From Paraspadella gotoi (lineage: Eukaryota > Chaetognatha), in contig CM119264.1 of assembly GCA_051294375.1 (NCBI GenBank), positions 24,158,002-24,222,001 on the forward strand: 64,000 bases of DNA, written 5' to 3'. Numbering within the stretch: the stretch's first letter is position 1; each line of letters starts with the position of its first letter. The notes under the pieces are model-generated. The model was given only the letters and a program-made list of their open reading frames with translations. It was not told the origin of the DNA and did no database searches. Below, one piece after another: positions 34,609-48,720 of the stretch. Both the position numbers and the translations under genes were made by a program.

Positions 34609-36003
34609 ACGATGACACAACACACACTGTTGACAATGATCTTCATTGGAGTAATGATCATGAAAAGGGGCCCTGGAGGACGATGACAACCACCACTATA
34701 ATGACAACCATCACAATGACAACAATCATCACAATGATGACAACAACCACAATGTCGACAATGATCTTCATTGGAGTAATGATCATGGAAAAGGGGCCCT
34801 GGAGGACGATGACAACACCACTTAATGAAACCATCCATCAATGACAACAATCATCACAAGTGATGACAACAACCACACACACGTTGACAATGATCTTTAT
34901 TGGAGTAATGACCATGGGAAAAGGAGCAAGGGAGGATGACGACATATCCACCACGATGACAACAACCACCACAATGACAACAATCATCACAATGATGACA
35001 ACAACCACAATGGTCGACAATGATCTTCATTGGAGTAATGATCATGGAAAGGGGCCTGGAGGATGATGACAACCATCTCTACATACTGACAACCATCACA
35101 ATGACAACAATCATCACAATGATGACAACAACCACAACGTTGACAAATGATCTTTATTGGAGTAATGACCATGGAAAAGGAGCAGAAGAGGATACGATAT
35201 CCACCACGATGTACAATCACACGCACAAATGACAACAATGCATCACAATGATGGACAACAACCAAAAACGTTGACAATGATCTTCATTGGAGTAATGATC
35301 ATGGAAAAGAAGCAGAAGAGGATGACGATATCCACCACGATGACAATAACAACCACACGACAAGAGACAACAATGCACACAATGATGACAACAACACACA
35401 ACTTGACAATTGATTTATTGGAGTAATGACCATGGAAAAGGAGCGAGAAGAGGATGACGATATCGCACCACCACGATGACAACAACCCACCACAATGACA
35501 ACAATCATCACAATGATGACAACAACCACAACGTTGACAATGATCTTTCATTGGAGTAATGATCATGGAAAAGAAGCAGAAGAGGATGACGATATCCACC
35601 ACGATGACAACAGCCACCACAATGATGACATCAGCGACAACAGTCTCATTGGGGTAACGACCATGGAAAAGAAATCCTGGAGGACGATGGACAACCACCA
35701 CTATAATGACAACCACTACAAATGACAACAATCATCAACATGATGACAACAACCAACAATGTGGAAAATGATCTTCATTGGAGTAATGATCATGGAAAAG
35801 GAGCAGAGGAGGACGACGACCATCCACCACGATGCAACAGCCACCACAATGATGACAATCACATCATGCGACAACAATCTTCATTGGGGTAACGACCATG
35901 GAAAAGAATTGTGATGATTGTTGTCATTGTGATGGTTGTCATTATAGAGATGGTTGTCATCATCCTCCAGGGCCCCTTTTCCATGATCATTACTCCAATG
36001 AAA
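34609..36003. repeat. Minisatellite block in reversed orientation with a fold-back at its end
   Basis: Immediately after the 25-N gap the same minisatellite continues on the opposite strand (CATTGGAGTAATGATCATGG instead of its complement). At about 35909 it flips back to the original orientation for about 95 bases. Many units carry single-base indels. This is a signature of raw long-read gap filling or a palindromic read rather than genomic order. Confidence 0.75.
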
Positions 36004-36969
36004 GATACAATTTTTGTGCATTTAGAGACATTATCACTTTCAGATGTACCCAGTCGGTTATATAATTGATTTATTTATTTCCCAAAAAAGCCTATATTAA
36101 AAAAGTTGGAATATTTTTATCAAAATTTGTTAGGGAAAACAATTTTCTCCGACCTATAAGCTCATTGCAGTAGAAAATGGTTGCATAGAAACTTCAAAAT
36201 ATACATAAAGCTAAAAAAATTCAGCCTCTAGAAAATTGAAAAAAAATAAAACACACCTCGTGGCTAGAGGCTGATTTTTTAATAGAATTGCAAAATTTTT
36301 TCTTCCTAACTGCGAAAATTCCATTATTTCTCAAGTTTTTCCAAAAATATTTTTTCCAAAATCATTCAATCAATTTTTTTTTATTAAATTTACAATGTTT
36401 TGTTTTTTGATGTTGTTTTGTTGAACAAATTGAAAACAAAAGAAAAAACTATAGTAATTATATAAGTTTTTGGAAATACCTCTTAAATATTAGATAATGA
36501 GACACAAGGGAAAGTAAGCACACAGAAAACTTCCCATTCATAAAAAATTGAATAAATGAATTGTCATATTGTATTTAGATTAATTTGACTAATACAAACA
36601 TAGATTCATATAAATTGAGGGAAATGATGGGTTAAAAAAAATATTCATCTTGTCTTTGTGCTTAACTGATTAAGTTAAATCGTTAAAGTTTGTTTTTATA
36701 ATATTAATATTTTTTTGCATTATAAAACAATGGTCTAAAATTTTGTAAGGCGTTTCGAGCTATATTGCTTCATCTTTTTTACTATTTTTGATTTAGTTAG
36801 CTTTTTGTTGATGGTCAAGGGTTATGGGTCAGAACACAGTAATTCCAGTAGTGTATAATCGCACATATTACAAAAGTAATAATCAATTATTTGGTTCAGA
36901 AACAATTTTAAAGGGACAAAATCAGCCACGAGACCAGTAACGACACGTTATTTTTTCATTGGTGTCATT
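36004..36969. other. Orphan AT-rich segment between two minisatellite/duplicate blocks
   Basis: About 1 kb of AT-rich sequence with no convincing ORF and no counterpart that I could find at 23-35 kb. It may be a chimeric join, or intronic sequence from elsewhere. No gene is seen. Confidence 0.5.
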
Positions 36970-37199
36970 AAGAATAAATAAAAAAAGAAATAAATTGAAA
37001 GAAATAAGAAAATAAAGAAATAAAGAATATATAGAAAGAAAAGAAAGAAAGAAATAAAGAAATAAATAAATAAATAAAAAATAACGCAATTTAGACATTT
37101 CATTCAAATAATGTTATCAATGCAGTCAAATTAAGAATCAAGCTCATCCATTTAAATCAGTCATTCATTTAAACAATCAATCAAGAAACACAACAATCC

Positions 37200-40100
37200 A
37201 TCAATCAATCCAATCAATCAATTCAATCAATTCCCTTATCCAAATAACCACCAATCCCAGTTCTGACTCCGTCGGCGGCGGATCGAATTCTGGTGATAAC
37301 TCGATTGCCCGAGTCGAGACGACAGTCGCCCGACCGCCGCCGCAGGGCGATTTCGTCGCGCCACGTCGAAGAGGACGACGGAGGTCGAGGCCCGACTTGT
37401 GCTCGACCGCCGGCGGCGGCGCGGTACGGTCGTTCACAGCGTCGACGGACCGCATCGGCGTCTGCTGTTGCTGCTCCGCAACTGGCACCGTCGGGAGTTC
37501 TTCGGCCTCTGCGTTAGCTGTTATTGGTGGGTGGAAGAGAGAATTAGATAAATAAATAACATAATTCAAATAAATAACATAAATTCAATAATTCAATCCG
37601 TAGAATTGTAATATATTATTTTTCAAATATGTTTAAAGTTCCCTGTCCTAGACCATTACAGCACCCAAACCTCCTGTTTTCTTCAGACGGATTCACCAGG
37701 TGGGAAATCCCCCACTATTCAGTAATAACTTCACCCTCACATCGGAACCTTGACTCCCCTCCTCTCCCCCTCTCAATCCCGCTGAGCGCTTCTCAGCAGT
37801 TTGAGCCTGAGTCGTAGAGTGCGGGAAAGTCCAGTCGAGCGATCGCACCCAGTGCCTTCGGGGTCGGGATTTCGACGAATTCTTCTCCGTCAAAATATTC
37901 CACGACGATCTGATCCTCGATGGGTCTTCCTTTCTTCAATGGCATCCGTAGGCTTGCGGCCGAGCCCATGGCGCGAAGAGTAGTCGCCTTGGGCCTTTCT
38001 CTTTTTCCTTACCTTATTCCTTTTCTTTTTCTTTCTTTTTCTTTGGAGTCGAGGTTCTGCGTGGATCCTTTCCTCGATCCCGCCGAGCCTCTCTTTCCTC
38101 CTTTCTTCTCCGCCTTCGGGCTTGCGCCTCGTCCAGTTGGCGAGTTGGAGACTCTCCATCCCCGTCCGACCCCCTGTCCACCGTCGTCCGGAAGTGTCTC
38201 TCCTGTTTTTCCGGGGCGACTGCGGCGGTAACAGGTGGTGCCTGCGGTGGCGGCGCGTGTGGCGCGGCAGTCCGCTCGAGCGTGGCGGCGGCGCTCCCTC
38301 CGTCTGAGCGGCATTGTCGGGAGCTTTCTCCGACTTCTGGGCAAGCTGCTCGGCCGAATTGTGGTAAGCCTTTGAGCTAGCGGTAATTAAAGTATTCGAT
38401 TGTTTGTTAGATTTTATTTTTAATTGAAGTACATACTTAAGGTGATGATATATTTTTTTGAATCAAAAATTCTATTTTCATCCCGCCCTCACCTGCCCAC
38501 CTCCTCTCCTCGCATTAAGTCTCCGTGTGGAGATGATCTCCAGTCCGGTGATTCTCGCCAGCGCGCTTCAAATCATGTGTCGTTTCCCGCTGAAGACTTT
38601 CCGCATACGCCGCCGCTCTTCACGGGGCAAGGGCGAGGAACTCCGGCCGGCGGCCGGCGCGGCCAGTCGGACGCGGGAGCCAAGATCCAACAGTTCGCTG
38701 GACGATGTGACCCAGAATACGTTGTTGCTTGGGCGGCGGCCTTTCACGCTTGATGGCAAAGTCGTCCGGCGGCATCCACTCGCCGATCATGTTCTCTGTC
38801 TCCCATAAGCGCCCTCGTCCAGGAGGCGGAGCCGAATCCTCGAGCAGCCACCTGCGAAAACGGGAACAATAATTGGCCATAGCCAATTATTTTATGGCGG
38901 AAGTTATTTTTTTTTAGCAATTGGACGATTATTAGAATTGAAAGGCGCTGACTTTAATGGCTAATCTATCCACTTCGAACATTCGTCCTATAAAGTACCA
39001 AACGTAAAATAATTAAATAGGTTAAGAGATCATCAAAGTTCTGTTGCACCCTATATGCAAATTGAGATTGAGGCAAACTACAAAATAATTCTGACAAATT
39101 CATACCTGTCGAGTGCATCGGCGCGGGCGGCACCGTTCGCCCGAGTGTCGCCGCGCCGTGCTCGATAGAGCGGCCTGGCCCGTGTCCACGAAGAGCAGAT
39201 GTCCACTCGCGCATGAGTTTGACGGGCAAGCAGTCTGTTCTGGCATGTAATCGCGGCATATTCCGCCAACTTTGCAGGCGAAGGGTGTTACTCCCCCACA
39301 CGCATTATGCTTGGCGAAACGAGGGCACAAGAGCGGTTTCGTATTACATTGATGATCAGAGATAGATTAAAATCGTTAATATTATATAGAAATAATAAGC
39401 TAAAGAAAAATAGCGTACCTGAGTTCCTGCGTCACCCATACGGACCGACTCGCCCATGATTTTGATGCACGAATGGCATTCTACCCGTAAGTGCTATTTT
39501 GCTATCTGGCCTCGGCTGCGCTCACGTTGGCGATTTGTCAGTGCCATAATGTGGCGTCGTATGGCTTCCATTGTCCTTCTCCTCGTCTCCTCTGATGTAT
39601 CGTCGCAGTCCGCATCGCTGTATTACGAGCACACTTTCCGCTCCTCTCTCGGGTTACAACGCTCCCTTCGTGGCGGGGGGGGGAAATCTTTGACCGCGAC
39701 CGGCCCCTTGCTCGTATCTGAAAGATGGCAGAAGAAGTCGTTGTTGTTGTTGTATTTGTCTATATACCTCGGAACAACATATCGCAGAAGGGAAGGCAAA
39801 CGAAACGTCGACACAACGCACCCAACAAAATAAAAAAAAAAAATCAAAAAGCACTACTCAGCGCCATTAAACAAATAAAACAAACAACTTTAGATATATA
39901 ATAAAAGCATTACTTCAAAGGTCTTGGTAAATAATAAAATTTTAACGATCCTCAGCCCAGATGTTACACCTTGTCTTCTCCCTGAACGATCGGTTTTGCT
40001 GGATTGACGTCCTTCTCGTTTGTCGCAGCTGCCATCAGCCTGCCACTGCGATGCTCTCTCCTTGTGCACAGAGAGAACTGAGCGCATCTCAAATCGAATC

Positions 40101-40565
40101 ACAAGCTGCTCCTCTCGGCGGACGTTCTTCCTGGTCAATCAAATCAGACAATCCTATCAATCAAATCAATCAATCAATCAACAATCAATAATTCAATCAA
40201 TCGAACCTGCATTTTGTGGGATGAATGATCCATGAGGACCTTTCTCCTCCTCTTCTCCCTCTCCTCTCTCGCTCACGCTCTCCTGCGGTCCAGTCTCCTT
40301 CTATCTTCCGAATTACTCGATCCTTCTCTCTCGGCTTTCCACGACACTCTTTCGTCTCCAGACTTGTCTGTTACCGAAGAAAAATACGTAGAGGAGGTTT
40401 ATGGTTTAAATATTCAGTTAACCAGTTCTAGTTTAGTTTTCGTTCTTTCTGTAGTACATCTTGCAGTTCTTATATTTGTTGTCTTTTTTTTTAGTATTTG
40501 TTCTTTTTTCTTTTTTTTTCTGTTCTTTCTTTCTTCTTTTCTTCTTTCTTTCTTTCTTTCTTTCT

Positions 40566-40609
<44 letters not shown>

Positions 40610-42326
40610 TTCTTTACTTTCTTTCGTTTTCTTTCCTTTCTCACCACTTGATTCTGAAGCCCGAATACCACTCCTTGCCCTTTTGCTTTCCCGACTCTGC
40701 GGCCTCGCGAAGGAAATCCTCGTTTTGCCAGCGCCTCTTGTTGCGTTTTCGAAACCGGAAATTGTCGGGGTGGTCGACGCGGCGGCGACGCAGTTGAAGT
40801 CGGTGCGCATCCGGGCGTCGGTTGCGCCTCTTTCCGGCAGACAGAGTCCACGTCCATCGTCGGAGGAGCGCGGCCGAGGCGCTTTCATCCCCGCGTGAAC
40901 TTTTGCGCCATATCTTCCGCCAACTGGGCAACAATTTAATATGAAGATACGATGTTTGCCGCTTCCCTTTCTATGTTCTTTTCTTCGCACCTTGTACTTT
41001 CCTCTGATTGCTTCCTGTGGATTCGTTGTTCACCACACCTCCTCTTCCACCCTTTGCCTCACCTTGTTCTCTGATAGGGCTTGGATGCCGCTCCTTCATG
41101 GCCTTCCTTTCGCTCGCTGCACTTTCTCTCAGATGTCCTCTTCCTCCTTATACTTTAGTGCCATCGACTTTCTCGTCTCTGGTCGTCGTTGTTCGCTGAA
41201 TCGACGTCTGAGGAATCAACGAAGATGGACGTCGCTTTGTCGCGGGAACACCTGCGGGATGTTTGCTGATGTCATGATTGCCAATTAAAAAAACTTGATT
41301 TAATTTATAAGTTTGTCTTATTTTTTTAAACATAAAAGTTATTACTTTTCACCCTTCACCGATTCCTTTTCTCACTCCATTTAATTTAATAATTTATAAT
41401 TTATTGTTGTTGATTAATTTTAAATTTTATTAATTATATAATTCTTTGATTGTTGACTTCATTTATTTCTACTTATCATGACACAATGATTTATTCCAAA
41501 CTTCATTATTCTGCGTCAGTATTATTCACCGTTCTTCTCTATTGTCATCTGTTACTAGACATTATCTATTCCGGATTCTTACTTTACGATACATGCTGTA
41601 ACCGACCATCCATCTCCACTCCTGTGCTCCATCTTCTCCGACGTAAATTCGGCCACGACAGACGGCGCCCCGCATTCGATTTGAGCGCCACGCGACTCTC
41701 ATCACCTCTATCGTCAACGTCTCCAATTGCGCGCCGGTGGAAAACGCGACAAAAAAGTGGTCTTTTTCCGCCTTTTGAGCGGCGCCGAGTTTATTGATGA
41801 AAAGTGATAGAGGGCGAGAACGAGGGCCGCGCCTGGTCCTGAGCAGCCGGAAATTGAAAGTTGAGAAACAAAAAATTATTACTAAAATATGAAAAACTCA
41901 ATTCAGTAAATGAATTGAGTAATTTTACATATTGGTTGAAAAATTTCATGAGTCAGCTCTATTTTTGATGCTAGAACAGAGTACAAATTATTCCCCGATC
42001 TAATAGACCATTAAAACATATACAACTTCATTTTGAAAAACTAATTGAACATGACTTGAGAAGAATCTTCATTTTGAAAGCTAGTCCAAAGTCAGGGACT
42101 AAGATATTTGGTTTATTAAATGATAGAAATAATTGTTATACTTGTTTGAACCAATATTTGTATAAGAGAATACGAAACTGACCTGATTTCATGATGCGCA
42201 CGCCGCCGCGTCTGGGTTGGAGGTGTCAAAGGGAATGTCCAAAACAGCGCCAGCGTCGGCTGCAGACGCTCAGGTTGTTCAGCTTCGAATCCGAGGTCGC
42301 CAGCTGCAACAAGAATTCTCTGTTTT

Positions 42327-42363
<37 letters not shown>

Positions 42364-42560
42364 CTTTCCTCTCTCTCCTCTCACACACACACCTTTTGAG
42401 AAAAAGATGAAAGTCGTTTTGCAGTTTGAACTTCCTGAGAAGCTCCCGATGAGATTATCCAGAGGCGAAGGCCTCGGCGAAGCCTTCCTTCTCCACTCGG
42501 CGCGAGAGCATTCTACCTCCTCGTTCAGCCAGTTTTGCAAAGAATCTTCCTTCATGCTTG
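37200..42560 (-). pseudogene. Frameshifted duplicate of SPEF2 exons 12 to 1
   Basis: CH-domain exon (about 42550-42400), coiled-coil exons and adenylate-kinase-like exons are recognisable, but almost every exon carries frameshifts. Introns and microsatellites are duplicated in the same order as 23.5-28.4 kb. This is interpreted as uncorrected long-read sequence inside the duplicate block. Confidence 0.85.
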
Positions 42561-44429
42561 TTGCAGTATGTTGTTGTTTCTGTAGTCGCTCGCTTTTGGT
42601 TTTATCTTTAACCGGTCGGGTTGTTTTCTATCTTGATATCGTTGTTGTTTTGTGATAGGTATTGTTTGTTAAATGGTTGTTGTTGTTGTTGTTTGATGTT
42701 TTTGAAATAAGGAGTTTCGATTTCAGACGACATCAGTCGGTTTGTTGTTGTTGTTGTTGTTCTTGAACATTTAAAGGAAGCAGCCCGATGATCTTTAAAA
42801 AGTTAAGCCGATGGAATAAAAAGCTTTGCAAATTTTAACGGATTTCCACGATTTCAACGGAATTTTCCTTGCATTTTTTCGTCGACCGCGACGGACAGGA
42901 CGAATCCCATCCAACGGTCTTCGTAATTTCCATGTCCCTGTTTATGTGTACCAAATGCGTCATAGCAACCGAGTTGCGATTCGCGACCAACGAACGGAGT
43001 TTCGGTTTTCCTGCGTATGTTCTTTTATTAAACATTGGGTACGGAATTTACGTTGATTGTCTGCGAGGGAGCAGCAGAGATCGGAAGAAAGAAGGCGACG
43101 CTCGGGACGGAAGGAAAGCAAAAAGACTAACGTTTCTAAAAAAGTTTCACGTTTCCACTGAAAACTGAATCTTTCAGCCATCTAGCACACAATTATTGTA
43201 TTTTTGTGAAAAAATTTTTAGAAAAAAATCGTATTTCTTCCAATTTATTACGATGCATTTTTACAATTTTAAAAATTTATAATATCCGGAAATGAGCCGT
43301 CGTTAGTTTCCCGATGACCAGTCAACAAAGACGACATCGAAGAATAGTTAGACGACGACGACCGACATTTAAACTGCAACCGCACGACCGAGATTCGGAA
43401 ACGTTCTTCATCTCACGACGGACGCTCGCTGACAAAAATCACTTGACCTTCGAAAACTCTTTCTGACCCGCGAAGAGTTCACGTTTTGCCCTTTCCACGC
43501 TCCTTCTCTTTTCCTCATCTCATTATATTTCGTCTCAACCATTCCATCTTCATCCAACCCGCCACCGCTGTTGACTTTCCCGTCGACCCCCTGGAACCAG
43601 ATGTTCACTCTTTGATTTCTCGTCGCCTTCTTTCGTCTTCATCGTCCGTCGTCTCGTCTTCGTCGTCTCGGACCTCACGCGAGGTCACGCCTCATATTCG
43701 TCTCGTCAAAACAAACAAATCGGCTGCTGTGACCAATCACGAATCAGAGACTAAGATTTAGATCAACGTTCTCATCCAATTGAGTGAGAGGAGGAATTTC
43801 CAGTTGTCTTTCGTGCTGGACGACATTTCTTTCCAATATCCGATTGTCAAACATCTGTCAATTCGATGTGATCATTCGTTTGACATAGATTTCTTCTTCG
43901 ACTTGGTTCGTTCCCATCCCTCCGTCCATCCGCTCCAATCCGTCCATCCGTCCATCCCGTCCATCACCGTCCATCCATTACATCGATCATCTAGATACGA
44001 ATTTTTTCAGACGGAAATAATTGCCATCGATTCTGACGTTCAAATCTGAACCAAATTGAAAAATTTGATTGTCGACAGGCGTCGAAAGGATTTTGAGCCA
44101 TAATCTGACGGATAGATGATCCACAGAATGAGCCGCCTCAGATGATCCTCAGATGCCATCTCAGATTGAAATTTGGAATAATTACTGAGAGAACCGAAAT
44201 TAGACCTCTGAATACAAATTCAACGTGGTTAGCGTTGTTTAATGTTTTTTTAGAGTTCGTTAATAGTTAAGTAAAATAATGAATATTTCCACACTGCTTA
44301 GATGAGTAATAATTAGTTGTGAAAAAAAAATATAGAAGGTTTAAAATGTTAAAAACTCGTACCCGTCTTCATTTACAAAGTTAAATGATAATACAAAATT
44401 AACAAACACAAACTTAAAAATAAAGGGTT

Positions 44430-47400
44430 TCTCCCGCGTCGTATTCAGCGACGAGAGGCCCTCTCACGGCTCTTAACTCTCTCTCTATCTCCCGAATTTC
44501 GATCTCTGTCTCGCGTCGAATTCGAATCGTTAATTCGGACTCCGTCGATTCCTCCGAGTAAGTTTCGTCGTCTTCATTGTCGTCGTTCGTCGTCGCGTCG
44601 TCTTCGCTATCAAAGCGACCGCTTGCTCTCCAAGCCATTTTCGCGTTCAATGTTCGATTGTGTTCTTTTTTGGTTTTCCCGACCTGGAATGAAAGGGAAT
44701 AGCAATGTTTTTTTTTATGCGGAGGCGAATGATCAACTATTTCATTAAAATAAGCCATTGCGTTATATCGGATGCTAATTTAGGTGTTGATTTACCCCTT
44801 GGAAGGTAAAATAGGATATATTAAAAATTGATTTGATGATTGATAAATTGATTAGATAAATCGATTGATTGATAGCTTGATTGATTGAATTATTGATTGA
44901 AACTCCCAGACTCAACCCTTCCCCCCACAAACTTTACTTTCCCCTTGTCCCCCCCCCAACTTCCTCACCGCCCATCTTTCTTCCTCCCCTTCTTCCTCCA
45001 CTGAGCACGTTCGGACCCTTCATCTCGCTTCGGACGCCGTATTGTATCAATCATTACGAAACTTGTGGCGACAGGAGGAAACAAAAATACCAACAAACAA
45101 CCAGAAACAAACAAAACAACATACAAACCTTAACCATCACAGCAACTATCGATCAGCAACGTTAAACAACCCCATCAAAAAAAACACAACATCAGGCGTC
45201 TATGACCTCATTTGATTCCTCAACTCTTCGATCCTCTCCTGCTGACTTCGTCGGAAAGAGTATACGCCCGATTCGGTCGCACTCGCAGACGAGGCAGTGT
45301 TGGAGGTCTTGATTCACTGCGACATCTAGAGCCAAAACGAAGGAAAAGAGGGTTTTACGTCGCGTCAGACTCGACGTTTCAATGACAGTAAAAACAGTTA
45401 ATAGGAGATAATGGGTTTTCGCTCATTAATCACCGTTCAGAGCTGGACCAAAGAAGTGAACCCCTTAACCATGGACACACGTCTAAGATATAAACCCATC
45501 GCAAATCTGTTTCTAGAACGTCAAGAGACGTCGCTATACCCATATTTAATTGACCAGAAACCACGCAAAGATACCACAGACCCCAATACCCACCACGCGC
45601 AGACTGTGGTAGACGAGCAAGCGAGCGCGTGATGAATGAGGGTAGAAAGAAACAGGGGAAGGCAAAGGTGAGACGAAGGTGGTCAACCCACGAAAGGAAG
45701 AGGGAAAGGCCATGCGCGCGGCTGCCCAGCATCTCCAATGCGGACGCAGGAACGCAGCTGGCGAAGAGATCGTCACCCGGGATGGAGACGTGGTTGATCC
45801 TGTAACGTTTAGGATATAAATAATAACTATAATTCGTTGTATCTAATTATAAGTAAAGAGCTATCCGCCCGTATCCTCGATAGCCTCAGATGTTAGAGCG
45901 GAGGAAACTAGTAGGATTTATCACGACGGTTATCCTTAGGTTCGCTGAGCGAATCCGGCTCGAGGCCACTGTTTAATTTAAAATAAAGATTTTAGCCAGT
46001 CGTATCGTGATTTTTATTATAAAATTATATATTAATAATAAATTATATTTTGATTTTATATTGGTTGTACAAATTTCAAGTACTTAACATTCTGATCACT
46101 CGAATTCTTGAACACTTTCGGGATAGGACTCACGCATTGAGAGCCGTATCATGAGCTGATAATACACCGGAGGACAAAGACACATCGGCCCTTTGAAGGA
46201 ATTAACGTGCCTTGGGCAGGCACGAACAAGTCTCTCGAAAGCCTAGCCGAGCGGCCACACTCTCAATCCACCTCCATCTTGGCCGCGTCACTAACAAAAA
46301 GATGGACATGGGTATTCGAGACCTCTCCTGTCGTCTCTCCTTCTCTCTCTCTCTCTCTCTTCTCTCTCCTCTCTTCATCTCTCCTCTCTCCTCTCTCTCT
46401 CTCTCTCTCTCACCTGATCCAGCGTACAAATGTTGCTCCCGCGCCGTGAAGACTGAATGTCCTTTTCCGTCCAGGAACCGCTGCAGGCCGCCGGCGGCCG
46501 CAGCCTGAGATCAGCCATCCAGCCCGTCCCTTCCATCTGCATTTCGGCGCTGCATTTGCAGACCCCGAAATTTTGGGAAGTTCGAGTTGGAGAGAGGCAG
46601 GAGTTTTCTCGAGGCTGGAAAAAGCCTTGGCGAGAAAAAAGGAAAGGAAAAAGAAAGAAGAGGACATAAAATAAGATGAAAATAAAATTAAATTAATACG
46701 TATATTTTGAAAAAAGTGAAAAAAAGAAGCCACCGTTTCCGATCCTCTGATCCGGTCCCGTAACATCCTGGCCTGAAAAATCCCGGATGTAACAGGAATT
46801 CCCGACAGACTGATTTGGACGCAGATCGACGGAAAGAGGTTCTCGAAACTTGTGGCGAGACGTCGCTGGCCAATCTGGGCGGGTGACGGCAAGAAATAAT
46901 AAATACTCTAAAGTATATCGTGTGATTTTAAAAAATGTAAACAAACCCTTGAGTTCGGAAGATGAGAGACACGTTGTAGAGATTTCGGGAAAAGTGAAAC
47001 ATTGAGAAATATTTGTTCTATCCGACAGTTTCTATTGAGTGATCTTGAGTCGAAGGTAAGTTGTCCGCAGCCGCAGCGTTCCAAGAGCGTCGCGACCTCT
47101 GAGATTTAGTGGTCTTAGAATATATCGCGCTGAAACAAGCATCAACAAAGCCGGCGTTAATAAACAACATACATAGGCTAAAAACATCACATGTCAACTC
47201 AATACGACCTGCAGATGCTCGGATGACCAGCGTCCTCCTTCGGTGATGGTGACTCTGCTGGAGAAAGCTCGCTGATCTGGTTCTGCTTTCGGATGGGCTT
47301 GGCCTGTTCCCAATATGAGCCTGAGAGAAAATTGACTTTCGGTTTCGTCCGAACAGTCTTGCGATCGTTCGTCGTCGTCCGCGTCTTCGTCGTCGTCATT

Positions 47401-48720
47401 ATCTTCGTTCTCCTCTCTTTAATGGGTCATCCTTGACATCGCTTAAACGTTCGTTATTTTTCGTCGTCGACATTTCTTCGTCATCGTTGGAACCTTCGTG
47501 ATCGACGGACTCGTCCGGATCGGATGACGGTGGTCGACGCAGGATCGAGTACTCAAAAGTGCTGCCCCTGAGAGGCGTCGCGCGATCTGCTTGCGGTGCT
47601 GCCCGCTCGTCTGCTCGCGATCGTGCTCTCCCAAGGCGCGCGGCAGACATCAATCAGAGTGGCGTCGGCGTCTGTCGCGTTCCGGTAGCAGAGCTCTCTC
47701 TCCCGCGTGTCTGACAGGGTGCGGCCCGCCGCAGGCGATGCCCGATACGAATTCTTGCAGAGAACGCCCGTTCGGTGTCGACGGCAGATCGCAGACACCT
47801 GGTTGTGCGTTTCGCGAGGGGCCATTGGGAAGTCTCAATAAATAAATAAATAAATAAATGTAAATAGAAGATATAACCATTCTAAAAACCAGCAAGTGCT
47901 CTTTCAGCTCTAACCATTACTTTAAAGATGAGCCTACCTAAGCAGAGAGTCCCTGTACCCTGTTGTGACACAGCCCCTTCGTGTCTGCAGCGTCGAGTCT
48001 TCCTTATCGTCGCGTGCGTCGCATTTCTCAACGGTCGTTTCTGCTTGCAATGGATCCCGTCCAACGGACGTCGCAGGTCGTTGTCATTCTGGATGAATTA
48101 AAAATATGGATTAAAAATAAATGATTCGAGGAATTTTTAAAGAAGTCAAGAATAAATGGGCGAAAAATAAAAGCGAATCAATTCAATGGTTAGCCGTCAT
48201 TTGTGCAGCGAAACAAGACGCACCATTTAATACAATACAGAGAAAAAATTAACATAAATGTCATTTACGATCTGTAGCATAAGCCATTTTTGAAAAAAGA
48301 TATATAAATGAATTGATTTCCTCAATCCTGATTATTAAATTACCCGTTCTTTTTCTCCAATGTCTTCCCCGTGTGACCCGGGATGAAGCATATTCGCGAC
48401 AAACCCGGAGGCCACTTCCCATCACGTGACACTCCCAGGCTCACGCAGGATCCACTCGCCAGAGATCACGCGTCCCGCGGACGCCGAGTGGGCTTCGTGG
48501 TGTTCTGGCCCGCGCCGATGGCGCAAATGCAGCCCGACGAATTCCTCTCGGGGCAGAAGCCACCGGGAACGTCGCGTCGAGGGCGCGGCAGCTGTCTTCG
48601 CCGCATAGGATGCGCACGCGGGCGTCGGGGGCTTCTCCAGTCGTCTCCTCCCAGCGGAATGAAGAACTTCCGCGATGGTCGTCGTCCTCTGCATCCTTCC
48701 TCCCTCTCACTCCTTCATGG
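44430..48720 (-). pseudogene. Frameshifted duplicate of EGF/Ig gene 3' exons
   Basis: This repeats 30206-34340 in order: acidic tail, TM exon, GCC2/GCC3 exon, helical and Cys-rich exons, Ig exons and EGF exons, with indels in each. The tRNA-Tyr copy is in the expected relative place. It is part of the false duplicate. Confidence 0.85.
45872..45967 (+). pseudogene. Corrupted duplicate of the tRNA-Tyr gene
   Basis: Same sequence and flanks as 31627-31717, but with scattered insertions and deletions in the acceptor stem, anticodon region and T arm (the B box is broken). It sits in the raw-read duplicate block, so it is best treated as sequencing error, not a decayed gene. Confidence 0.8.

Noticed and set aside
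34609-35725. Met/Thr-rich or Val/Cys-rich proteins in other frames of the minisatellite
   Set aside because: Only the minus-strand His/Asp/Asn frame at 34583 and 54898 is continuous with EGF exons; the others are frame shadows in artefact sequence.
37200-42560. A second SPEF2 gene (tandem paralogue)
   Set aside because: Introns, microsatellites and flanking genes are duplicated in the same order with frequent small insertions equally in exons and introns; this fits raw-read error, not duplication followed by decay.
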